Source: Arthrobacter alpinus (GTDB lineage Bacteria > Actinomycetota > Actinomycetes > Actinomycetales > Micrococcaceae). From it: a stretch of 64,000 nt of DNA. Within the stretch, counting starts at the first letter, position 1. Each line of letters starts with the position of its first letter. The position numbers were made by a program, and so were the translations under genes. This document shows, piece by piece, positions 8,077 through 14,493 of this stretch. Under the pieces are notes generated by a model. It searched no databases. It was not told where the DNA came from and worked only from the letters and a program-made list of their open reading frames with translations. The DNA lies in the NCBI RefSeq assembly GCF_900105965.1, contig NZ_FNTV01000001.1:930001-994000 (forward strand), in the 5' to 3' direction.

Positions 8077-8208
8077 TATAGTCTCTGAGGCACGTCGATC
8101 GCTGAGCCATTAGGTAATATGCGGCCGTAAAGAGGGTACTGATTCGCTAGCGAACACCACCCAGGTGCTGTTGGGCCGATCACTCGCGAGTGATCGGCCC
8201 TTCTTTTT
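8077..8208 (+). ncRNA. Structured leader or small RNA with promoter, micro-ORF and intrinsic terminator
   Basis: An extended -10 (TGATATAGT, with TATAGT at 8077-8082) is followed by about 120 bases without a long ORF. This leader contains ATG CGG CCG TAA (8119-8130, a Met-Arg-Pro micro-ORF with AGG five bases upstream). It also contains a 12-bp palindrome TTCGCTAGCGAA and a 14-bp-arm hairpin plus T run at 8173-8208. The gene at 8287 follows on the same strand. It could be a small RNA or an attenuator leader, and the sequence does not decide between them. Confidence 0.5.
8173..8208 (+). terminator. Strong intrinsic terminator or attenuator
   Basis: GGGCCGATCACTCG is followed directly by its exact complement CGAGTGATCGGCCC, then TTCTTTTT. 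It lies 80 bases before the start codon at 8287, inside the likely leader of that gene. Confidence 0.8.
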
Positions 8209-8286
8209 GGCTTGTCGAGCCCCGATTGGGCCTACTTTGTCCGTGCTTGCCCGTATCGTCGGGTGCATAGGCGAGAGGAGGTGAAA

Positions 8287-8499
8287 ATGGGAAAATCTGG
8301 TGGTTTCGATGATGTGTTCAAGGATTTGAATCGACTTTCAAACGCTGCCCGCAAGGCTGACGGTCAAACGGTTCAGCTGGGCGATTGTGTGACGATGAGC
8401 CAAGCAATGCAGCGAATGCGTTCGGCTCTCGGCACGGGCCTTTTTAGTGATGCCGATCTTAAATCCATGATCAGGGAAGCGCGTCCGGACTTGCGCTAG
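8287..8499 (+). CDS. Small accessory protein of unknown function
   Basis: 70 residues from ATG at 8287, which is preceded by a near-perfect AGGAGGTG. The sequence is charged and helical: GFDDVFKDLNRLSNAARKADGQ, then VQLGDCVTMSQAMQRMRSALGTG, then FSDADLKSMIREARPDLR. No membrane segment and no motif I can name. It is a self-contained unit, with its own promoter and leader (8077-8208) and its own terminator (8512-8551). That is the layout of a prophage moron expressed in the lysogen. An antidefence, immunity or toxin-antitoxin role would only be a guess. Confidence 0.7.
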   Translation: MGKSGGFDDVFKDLNRLSNAARKADGQTVQLGDCVTMSQAMQRMRSALGTGLFSDADLKSMIREARPDLR

Positions 8500-8511
8500 G
8501 CAGTTAATAGG

Positions 8512-8551
8512 CGAAAGGCTCGAAGCGATTGATTCTGCTTCGAGCCTTTCG
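8512..8551 (+). terminator. Terminator after the 70-aa gene
   Basis: A perfect 15-bp stem (CGAAAGGCTCGAAGC with GCTTCGAGCCTTTCG) with a 10-base loop, beginning 13 bases after the stop codon. The following sequence is T-rich but lacks an unbroken T run. Confidence 0.75.
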
Positions 8552-8621
8552 TCATTTGTTTCGACGCTAAGGCCAATCTATGTGACAGTGTTCGAGTTGT
8601 CAAATAATTTCTCGAACACGT

Positions 8622-9392
8622 TTACGCTACCGTGACGTAGCTGTTGGCTTTCGTTCTGGCCCAGAGGTTGCGGACTTTGCGGATTTGGTAGAAGGGCTTG
8701 CCGAGGTGGTTTTGTCCGATGGGGGCGATCTTGCCCCGGGATGCCCATTGTCTGATGGTGGCTGGCTTGATGCCTTCCATGGTGACGGGGTCGGATACTG
8801 CTCGGCTGATTTCGGCGGCGGTGCCTTGGTGGATGCCTGCTGCTTGGAGTGCTTCTTGTCGCCAGGTGGTGGCGTCCCAGGTGGCTTTGCATTTCGGGCA
8901 GCGAGCGTTGGGTTCACCTTTATTGGTGAATAGGGGAGTGTTGCATGTTGTGCCGTCGGCTTCGGTAGGGCATTGGCCGGCGAAGACTAGCCCCTCAGCT
9001 TGCCGGTCAACGACGCGGTTTCGTTCCCTGGCGAGGTCATCGAGGTCTCGCACCCAGTCGTTTGCTGCTTCGTGGGTGGCTAGCCAGCCTGCGTGGGCTT
9101 TGGCCTTGTGGGCGAGTTTAGTGGCGTCGGTGACGTATTCGAACCGGCCGAGGTCTTTGTCGATGATGATGCAGAGCCCAGACAGTAGCGCGTGGTACCG
9201 GCTGCGGATCTCACTGGCGCCAACATGGAACACGTTACGCTCCCTGGGTGAGACGCCGCCTCCACCTGTGCCGCCCGTTTTGGCTTGCATGGTGATGGTG
9301 ACGTCGAGGTCACGAAGGAGTTCAGGGATCCGGTTCAGGTGGGTGGTGAGTCGGTTCTTCAGCTGGATGTGCTCGTAATCAGCGGTCTGCAT
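8622..9392 (-). CDS. Phage DNA-binding protein with zinc ribbon and C-terminal HTH (possible late regulator)
   Basis: 256 residues. The N-terminal half is helical (residues 1-130). A zinc ribbon follows with CPTEADGTTC and CPKC (about residues 145-175). The C-terminal 80 residues read as a MerR/excisionase-type HTH (ALQAAGIHQGTAAEISRAV, then IKPATIRQWASRGKIAPIG). The ATG at 9392 has GGAGGA at good spacing. The gene lies between the early region and the terminase block, where late-gene regulators sit in many temperate phages. Its promoter carries a LexA-type box, so SOS induction is likely. A late-regulator role is inference from position and control, not from homology. Confidence 0.75.
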   Translation of the reverse strand: MQTADYEHIQLKNRLTTHLNRIPELLRDLDVTITMQAKTGGTGGGGVSPRERNVFHVGASEIRSRYHALLSGLCIIIDKDLGRFEYVTDATKLAHKAKAHAGWLATHEAANDWVRDLDDLARERNRVVDRQAEGLVFAGQCPTEADGTTCNTPLFTNKGEPNARCPKCKATWDATTWRQEALQAAGIHQGTAAEISRAVSDPVTMEGIKPATIRQWASRGKIAPIGQNHLGKPFYQIRKVRNLWARTKANSYVTVA

Positions 9393-9426
9393 TCCATGTC
9401 CTCCAACGACTTGTTCGGCTGGATTA

Positions 9427-9455
9427 ATTTTAACACGAACAGGTGTTCTAACGAA
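9427..9455 (-). promoter_or_regulatory. Promoter with embedded LexA/SOS box
   Basis: Leftward -35 TTCGTT (9450-9455) and -10 TAAAAT (9427-9432) are separated by 17 bases. The spacer contains CGAACAGGTGTTCT (9436-9449), matching the Gram-positive SOS box CGAACRNRYGTTCG at 13 of 14 positions. LexA bound there would block the promoter of the 256-aa gene until DNA damage. Confidence 0.65.
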
Positions 9456-9511
9456 GAAATTGCGGCTGTAGTCCTAGTGGAGGCATAACCCTAAATTGAG
9501 TGGTGTTGGCC

Positions 9512-9610
9512 TTGGTTGAGTGTGGCGGGTTGGTACAATCTGGGTATTCTTAGTTCTCCTTTCAGAGAAACGAAATGGCACCTGCCGGACATGGTGGGTG
9601 CCTTGTTTTT
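9512..9610 (+). promoter_or_regulatory. Promoter and attenuator-like leader upstream of the tail-anchored protein gene
   Basis: TTGGTT (9512-9517) and TACAAT (9534-9539) with a 16-base spacer form a good promoter. The leader has a small hairpin (TTCTC/GAGAA, about 9555-9569). A 14-codon micro-ORF then starts with ATG at 9576 (MAPAGHGGCLVFGN). Codons 2-9 of this micro-ORF form the terminator hairpin GGCACC/GGTGCC (9577-9602), followed by TTGTTTTT. Translation of the micro-ORF would melt the terminator, so this resembles translation-dependent attenuation. Confidence 0.5.
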
Positions 9611-9635
9611 GGCAATTAACTAAAAGGTGTGGTTG

Positions 9636-10343
9636 GTGGGGCTTTCAGAGTGGTGGGTAAGGCAGACAAACAAGCTGCCTTACGTAGCTAAGGTACGAGC
9701 GTTCGATGAAATCCAGGCGAGGCCTGAGATTGAGCCTTATTCAGATATCATCCCGTTTCTCGATGACGATAAGAGCGTGCGAAGTACCTACACGCATAGA
9801 GAGCGCAGTAGTTACGTGTTTCCCAGCAAACAATCTTTCCTCAAGTTTGCGGAGGCCGTTGATGCGCTGGGCTCCTTCAAGCCATTGAGAATCGAGTCCA
9901 ACGGGGTCATCCCGGATGACGAACCCATGGCTGAACAGGTCGAGAGATACTTCGCTTTGAGTGAGGTGCACCGAAAGCAGCTCTTGATCAGCTCAGGCGA
10001 AGACGGGGGAAGAAGCCGTCTCAGGTTGATATTCGATCAGGGGCGACAGCCCAACTTCTCGATGCCCTGGAACACAGTGATTGATGTGCTAATACAATCG
10101 TCTGAGCAACATAAGGCAACCGCAGTCGGGACACAGGTTTACGGTGCGCTAGTACGGTTCGCCGATCTCAGGCCAAACCGTGGTGCATCTTCGAAAGTGT
10201 CTGTGGTCCGCCCCATGGACATACATACACGCGAACTTGAAGAGTTCAAGACCCGACAGACACGCAAGACCGTGTTCATCTCATCGGTAATTTCCATTGG
10301 AGCAGCCTTGCTGACCATAGCGTCGCGAATCTTCTTGCCCTAG
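9636..10343 (+). CDS. Tail-anchored accessory protein of unknown function
   Basis: 235 residues from GTG at 9636, chosen because AAAGGTG lies about six bases upstream. A GTG three codons earlier is possible. Most of the protein is soluble and mixed alpha/beta (YSDIIPFLDDDKSVRSTYTHRERSSYVFPSKQSFLKFAEAV, then RLRLIFDQGRQPNFSMPWNTVIDVLIQSSEQHKATAVGTQVYGALVRFADL). A single membrane helix ends it (TVFISSVISIGAALLTIASRIFLP), so it should be anchored in the inner membrane with its domain in the cytoplasm. Small membrane-anchored prophage proteins are often superinfection-exclusion or abortive factors, but that is only a possibility. It converges with the gene at 10340, with stop codons overlapping. 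Confidence 0.65.
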   Translation: MGLSEWWVRQTNKLPYVAKVRAFDEIQARPEIEPYSDIIPFLDDDKSVRSTYTHRERSSYVFPSKQSFLKFAEAVDALGSFKPLRIESNGVIPDDEPMAEQVERYFALSEVHRKQLLISSGEDGGRSRLRLIFDQGRQPNFSMPWNTVIDVLIQSSEQHKATAVGTQVYGALVRFADLRPNRGASSKVSVVRPMDIHTRELEEFKTRQTRKTVFISSVISIGAALLTIASRIFLP

Positions 10344-10609
10344 AAATCACCGAACATCCATGGGACTACATACACGCAGAGTACCGCCCCTCCTTGCAAG
10401 ATCAATGCCGGAACGACATACAACCTGAAGTCGATCCTCAAATTCCGGCGACGCGCTGCTCTTAACCCCGTGGCAACTTCACTCGCGGTCCGCCGATCAA
10501 AGTCACCGAACAAGAACGTGGTCCGAGGGCTCATGAACACGGGCTCTCCGCTTTCATTCACACCGCATTCATTATTCAGGAACCACATCAAGGGCTTGTA
10601 GACACTCAT
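10340..10609 (-). CDS. Small membrane protein
   Basis: 89 residues, unrecognised. The N-terminal 60 residues are polar and basic (RTTFLFGDFDRRTASEVATGLRAARRRNLRIDF). One hydrophobic helix follows (LYVVPALILQGGAVLCVYVVPWMF). GGAGA lies about nine bases before ATG, inside the end of the preceding gene, so the two are probably one transcript. It faces the tail-anchored gene at 9636 and overlaps its stop codon by four bases. Confidence 0.55.
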   Translation of the reverse strand: MSVYKPLMWFLNNECGVNESGEPVFMSPRTTFLFGDFDRRTASEVATGLRAARRRNLRIDFRLYVVPALILQGGAVLCVYVVPWMFGDF

Positions 10610-10613
10610 ACTG

Positions 10614-11033
10614 TCACCGTCTCCTCGAGGGTTGGTCGGTAGGTTGTTGCGGCGTACTAGAAGGATTGCGATTTAGCTTGGGCATCCACCAGCGTGAGTA
10701 GCCTTCGATGCTGACTCTCTCGAACCTCGTTAGGTCGGTCGTCTCGAGGATGGACAGTTTTGCCACACACCGGCGGCAAACGTTCTCCTCGGTCGATTTA
10801 AAGGAGAGTGGCATGACGACACGGATCAGCTGTCCGCAGAGGGCTGCCCGGTAGTCCCAGGTTTCTTCGACGAAGAATGGTTCTTGCATGGCGGGGCGGT
10901 GGGTGTTGTTGACGACCGCATGGACTTGCCCCGGATTGTCCCTCAGCCGTGGAGTCTTGTGTCCAGTCAAGAGATCTCTGGTGATGACATAGTTTGTGAG
11001 TCCTGCTGCGTAGCGGATTTTCTTGGGGGTCAT
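10614..11033 (-). CDS. Hypothetical phage protein with a CxxC motif
   Basis: 139 residues. It has a basic start (MTPKKIRYAAGLTNYVITRDLLTGHKTPRLRDNPGQVHAVVNN), a centre with a lone Cys (ALCGQLIRVVMP) and CRRC about 20 residues later, and a basic tail. The cysteines may bind zinc. It follows the small HTH gene on the same strand and precedes the small membrane protein gene, suggesting an early operon. Function unknown. Confidence 0.6.
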   Translation of the reverse strand: MTPKKIRYAAGLTNYVITRDLLTGHKTPRLRDNPGQVHAVVNNTHRPAMQEPFFVEETWDYRAALCGQLIRVVMPLSFKSTEENVCRRCVAKLSILETTDLTRFERVSIEGYSRWWMPKLNRNPSSTPQQPTDQPSRRR

Positions 11034-11107
11034 TATTTCGCCTTTGGGGTTTGGGCTTCGGCTGAGCTACTGGGTGAGCGGCCCAGCCGAAGCGTCTTGA
11101 GGTGTGG

Positions 11108-11374
11108 TTAGGTCTGATTGTCTGCCGCGGCGAACAAGACGCTGGGGCAAACACCGAGGATGCGGGCGAAGGCGAATATGTCACTGACCATCAGTGGGCT
11201 TTTGTGCTTCAGCTTCTTATCCAAGGTGCGTGACGTGAGGTGACTGTTGGCCACTATGTCGGCCTTCGAAACTTTCCGGACGTCCATGCAGTTCTTGATC
11301 GCCTCGACCACTGCGACTGAGACAGGGTGCTTGGGTGAGAAGATACGCGGCTGGTCCGTGGTTGCGATGTTCAT
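11108..11374 (-). CDS. Small HTH (Cro/XRE-like) regulator
   Basis: 88 residues. The centre reads as a helix-turn-helix (AVVEAIKNCMDVRKVSKADIVANSHLTSRTLDKKLKHKSPLMVSDIFAFARILGV), with the usual XRE pattern of a short recognition helix followed by a basic segment. Its start overlaps the antirepressor stop as ATGA, so translation is coupled. Paired antirepressor and HTH genes can modulate the lysogeny switch, and this one probably acts as an early-gene regulator. Confidence 0.72.
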   Translation of the reverse strand: MNIATTDQPRIFSPKHPVSVAVVEAIKNCMDVRKVSKADIVANSHLTSRTLDKKLKHKSPLMVSDIFAFARILGVCPSVLFAAADNQT

Positions 11375-12165
11375 GCCGAGAGCTCCTGGAAGAATGTGGC
11401 GCCGAAAAGGACTTCGTAGTCGTCGTTCCAGACTTGGTCGAATAGCCAGCGGTCGGCTTCGATGTAGGCGTTGATTTCCCGGATGCGCGATCCCACTTCT
11501 CCCGGGGATTTCTGTGGGGCGCGGCCATGGTGTGCCTTGTAGGCTGCGGAGACTTTGCGCCCGAAGATGGACCGTAGCGTTTTCGCTTGCGCCGCAGTGA
11601 GTCCGGACTTCTCATTCAGGTATGACTCGACGTAGAGCGGGATCTGACTATCGAGAATCTCGGGCACCTCGTCTAGTGCCCGGGCGAGAACAATCCGCGC
11701 CTTCCCCTCGAGCCAGTTCTGATCCACGAGACCACGGGCCAGACCAAGCAGCTCAATCTGGTCCCGGGTCTTCTTGGGCAGTCCATTCGGTGCAGTGATT
11801 CCCGCCCTCGGGTTCACGGCCACACCCTTGTTGAAGTAGGCGTCCAGTGCGTCAGTTGATTCGTTCTGGAAGGCGATCAGGATTGGTCGGGCGGCTTCGG
11901 ATACCCTAGCCACATCGATGGTGGCCAGCCACATTGTCATGGTTCGCTGGTCGATCATCGACATCTGATAGGTCTTACCGTCTGCGCCAGTCATGTCCCG
12001 GAGGGACACAACTGCCCACGGCTTGTTTTTCAGCTTTTGCAGTTGCTTCGAGTAGGCGAGTCCAATGGATTCACAAGACTGACGTAAAGCAACCAGCGGG
12101 TTCCCGTCATTGGCATCGGCAATGATCTTTGTGCCGTGGAACGGGATCTGAACTAAGGTAGTCAA
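11371..12165 (-). CDS. Phage antirepressor (P22 AR N-terminal type)
   Basis: 264 residues from TTG at 12165. Twenty further upstream codons are open but read HGGHHRKSIQPERNS, which corresponds to the hairpin region and is unlikely to be coding. The N-terminus VQIPFHGTKIIADANDGNPLVALRQSCESIGLAYSKQLQKLKNKPWAVV is the P22_AR_N (antirepressor) pattern. It continues with MSMIDQRTMTMWLATIDVARVSE. The C-terminal part is helical. Antirepressors bind the repressor of their own or another prophage and promote induction. Its expression from the early operon rather than under LexA suggests another trigger. Confidence 0.85.
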   Translation of the reverse strand: MTTLVQIPFHGTKIIADANDGNPLVALRQSCESIGLAYSKQLQKLKNKPWAVVSLRDMTGADGKTYQMSMIDQRTMTMWLATIDVARVSEAARPILIAFQNESTDALDAYFNKGVAVNPRAGITAPNGLPKKTRDQIELLGLARGLVDQNWLEGKARIVLARALDEVPEILDSQIPLYVESYLNEKSGLTAAQAKTLRSIFGRKVSAAYKAHHGRAPQKSPGEVGSRIREINAYIEADRWLFDQVWNDDYEVLFGATFFQELSA

Positions 12166-12195
12166 TGAATTTCTTTCTGGTTGGATGGATTTTCT

Positions 12196-12230
12196 GTGGT
12201 GGCCACCGTGCGAGGTGGCCACCACTTTTT
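12196..12230 (+). terminator. Perfect hairpin upstream of the antirepressor
   Basis: GTGGTGGCCACC and GGTGGCCACCAC (12-bp arms, 6-base loop) are followed by TTTTT on the plus strand only. For the leftward operon it is a hairpin without a T run, 30 bases before the antirepressor start. It could terminate rightward antisense transcripts or tune antirepressor translation. Confidence 0.6.
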
Positions 12231-12267
12231 ATTGATCGGATGGGACGCGTCTGATTTCTTCGCGGCG

Positions 12268-12726
12268 CTAAGCCTGTTTGATCTGGTCGATCTTGGATTG
12301 CAGCTTCTGAATGCGTGCCTGGTCGCGGACCTTCTTACGGTTGGCGGTAGCTTCTTCGAGCGGCACCCAGGCGGCGGCGGTCTCTAGCACAATGGCGGTC
12401 GCCCCGTAGGACTCGACCAGTGCGGCGCGTTCTTGTGCTGCGGATCGTGAGGCGTAGGTGCGGCTGGTTGATGGCCACCAGAAGTCACCGGTATTGCCGT
12501 CCCTGTCCTTCGAGCGCGGATCTGAGTCCCAGCCTTCGGGCGTCCAGCTGGTGCTTAGTGTCGGATCGCAGCCTGTGCCATCAGGGAATTCGTACTTGGC
12601 CCAGCTTCCTGCGGGATAGCTGGTGATGTGGACGCGGTAGAGGCGTGTCCTGTCGACTGGATTCCACGGGATTTCGAGTGTTTCGCTGGGGATCAGACGG
12701 GTGAGTTCGTTATGCGAGACGGTCAT
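12268..12726 (-). CDS. Hypothetical phage protein
   Basis: 152 residues, unrecognised. Residues 25-60 are aromatic and beta-like (RLYRVHITSYPAGSWAKYEFPDG). Residues 62-90 are Trp-rich and polar (TSWTPEGWDSDPRSKDRDGNTGDFWWPST). The C-terminus is a charged helix (EEATANRKKVRDQARIQKLQSKIDQIKQA), possibly a coiled coil. It follows the helicase in the early operon after a 106-base gap. That gap contains a 7-bp hairpin (GGTACTC/GAGTACC, 12803-12822) without a T run. Confidence 0.6.
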   Translation of the reverse strand: MTVSHNELTRLIPSETLEIPWNPVDRTRLYRVHITSYPAGSWAKYEFPDGTGCDPTLSTSWTPEGWDSDPRSKDRDGNTGDFWWPSTSRTYASRSAAQERAALVESYGATAIVLETAAAWVPLEEATANRKKVRDQARIQKLQSKIDQIKQA

Positions 12727-12832
12727 GGTTTTGTCTTTCCGGGTTGGCTGAATGGCCGGACGCCGGGTGGAGTCGGCCTGCTGGGAAGGTGTTTGTTTAG
12801 GGGGTACTCACTGCCGAGTACCGCCTTGGTGA

Positions 12833-14089
12833 CTACGCGGCCTGTTGGCGGTCGCGGATCTCGGAGTAGTAGCCGCAGAAGTCCATGTCGGCGGTGCCAG
12901 TCACGCCGTGCCGGTTCTTGGCTACGATCAGCTCTATCTCGTGCGGGGATTTCATGAGGTCTCGGTGGAGCAGGATGACCACGTCAGCGTCTTGTTCGAC
13001 ACCGCCTGATGCGCGCAGGTCGGACAGCTGAGGGACTTTTCCGTCTCGCTGTTCAGAGCTACGGTTCAGTTGCGACAGGGCGATTACCGGGACGTCCAGT
13101 TGTTGGGCCAGGAGTTTCAGTTTCCGTGAGTTCTCCGTGACTGTCTGGTACTCGTTCTTCTTCGGGTCTGAGGGTTCCATGAGCTGCAGGTAGTCAATCA
13201 CAACGGCGGCCAGCCCGTGTTGGCGCTTGACTGACCAGACGTGCCGGCTGATGTCGGTGAACTTCGCACCGTGGGTCTTATCTACGTAGAGCGGCATTGC
13301 CTCCCATCGCTGGATGGAGGGCGCCATGCGATTTGTGTCCTCATCGGTGAGATTGTTCCGGGTGACGTGGCCGATGTCGATCTTGGCATCTAGGGAGATC
13401 ATGCGTTTCTGCAGTTCGACCTCTGACATTTCCAAGGAGATGAAAGCCACCGGGCCAAGGGCCGTCAGCTTGATTGCTGCCTGTAGCCCTGCGATGGTCT
13501 TGCCCACTGATGGGCGGGCGCCGATGACGTAGAGCCCGCCTGGTCGCCAGCCTTGCATGAGGTGGTTGATACTTGGCCAAGGCGTTTCGGAGTAGGTCAC
13601 TGGTTCGCCAAAAGAATTGATCGTGTCGGCCAGAGTCACGCCGATGGAGTCAACAGTGGTTGAGACGCCGGCTACGGCCCCTTGTACGAGTTCCAATGCC
13701 TTATCGGCAAGGATGTCTACATCCATCCCCTCGTTGCCGTACTGGATGAGATACTGGCCCGTGGAGATCAGTCGCCGCCGAGCCGCCTCGCCTGCCACTA
13801 GCGCGGCATGGAATGGAACCGCCGCGCCACTGGCTCCCATCGCGAACAATGCGTTGAGTGCCGGAGCGGCAGGGTAGGCCCGCTTTTCGTCAGATGGCAG
13901 TTCCCTGATCGCCTGAGTGATTGTGATCAAGTCTGCCGGCCTGCTCGTCTCGGCCATGGACTTGATCAGGTCGAACAAGAGTCCGCCTGCACGGGTACTG
14001 AAGTCGTTACCTGTGAGGTTGAGTCCGACTAGGCATTCGCCGCTGCTGAGGATCGAGGCACTGAGAATTGCTTCCTCTGCCGGGATCAC
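12833..14089 (-). CDS. DnaB-type replicative helicase
   Basis: 418 residues. The N-terminal DnaB domain (residues 1-105, EEAILSASILSS, then FDLIKSMAETSRPADLITI) is followed by a RecA-fold ATPase. Walker A is GARPSVGKT (about residue 190), Walker B is VVIDYLQL (about residue 290), and VIALSQLNRSSEQR with DLRASGGVEQDADVV are the usual motifs H3 and H4. It unwinds phage DNA at the replication fork. It overlaps the loader-like gene by four bases (ATGA-type), placing initiator, loader and helicase in one translationally coupled operon. It is slightly shorter than chromosomal DnaB, as expected for phage versions. Confidence 0.93.
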   Translation of the reverse strand: MIPAEEAILSASILSSGECLVGLNLTGNDFSTRAGGLLFDLIKSMAETSRPADLITITQAIRELPSDEKRAYPAAPALNALFAMGASGAAVPFHAALVAGEAARRRLISTGQYLIQYGNEGMDVDILADKALELVQGAVAGVSTTVDSIGVTLADTINSFGEPVTYSETPWPSINHLMQGWRPGGLYVIGARPSVGKTIAGLQAAIKLTALGPVAFISLEMSEVELQKRMISLDAKIDIGHVTRNNLTDEDTNRMAPSIQRWEAMPLYVDKTHGAKFTDISRHVWSVKRQHGLAAVVIDYLQLMEPSDPKKNEYQTVTENSRKLKLLAQQLDVPVIALSQLNRSSEQRDGKVPQLSDLRASGGVEQDADVVILLHRDLMKSPHEIELIVAKNRHGVTGTADMDFCGYYSEIRDRQQAA

Positions 14090-14493
14090 TGGATTGCCAC
14101 CAAGCCCAGAGCAGCATCTAGCGTGAGGTTCTGCTCTTGGTAGCGGTCGTAGGCGGCCGGGGTAAGTTCTCCGGTCGACACGGCCCTGTTGAGGCGCCGA
14201 GACACTTCACCCCAATTGCCGGCCTGCTCGTCCGCCTGTGTGGGGTGCCAGCCATTGTGGAAACCATTCCTGCGATCCGCTTCGACTTCCCGGACGTGAT
14301 CGAGAATGTGGGATGGCATGATCCACGCTGAATACTTAGAGAAGTACTTGCTCACTGCCTGCAAGCAGTCCTGCAGCATGTACGGCGCCAGGATCTCGTG
14401 CCAGGCCAAAATGTTTGGGTCATCGACGATTCGGTTGTCGAAGGACTGAATCTTGATCAGCACGCTGGCTGTGTCCTGAATTTCCATGGTCAT
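14086..14493 (-). CDS. Helicase-loader-like protein
   Basis: 135 residues. The pattern IQSFDNRIVDDPNILAWHEILAPYMLQDCLQAVSKYFSKYSAWIMPSHILDHVREVE resembles the SPP1 gp39-like loader/inhibitor of phage helicases. That family has a short helical N-domain with a conserved D-x-x-x-x-x-W and a late basic segment. The start ATG overlaps the stop of the upstream initiator (ATGA), and its stop overlaps the helicase start. Position between initiator and helicase is the classic place for a loader. The family match is from memory of its pattern, so moderate confidence. Confidence 0.65.
   Translation of the reverse strand: MTMEIQDTASVLIKIQSFDNRIVDDPNILAWHEILAPYMLQDCLQAVSKYFSKYSAWIMPSHILDHVREVEADRRNGFHNGWHPTQADEQAGNWGEVSRRLNRAVSTGELTPAAYDRYQEQNLTLDAALGLVAIQ

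Noticed and set aside
8588..8619. GTGTTCGAG/CTCGAACAC inverted repeat resembling an SOS box
   Set aside because: The arms are 14 bases apart, so it is not a LexA box. It is a hairpin just past the 256-aa gene and has no T run.
12803..12822. Seven-bp hairpin after the helicase gene
   Set aside because: No T run and short arms, so not reported as a terminator.
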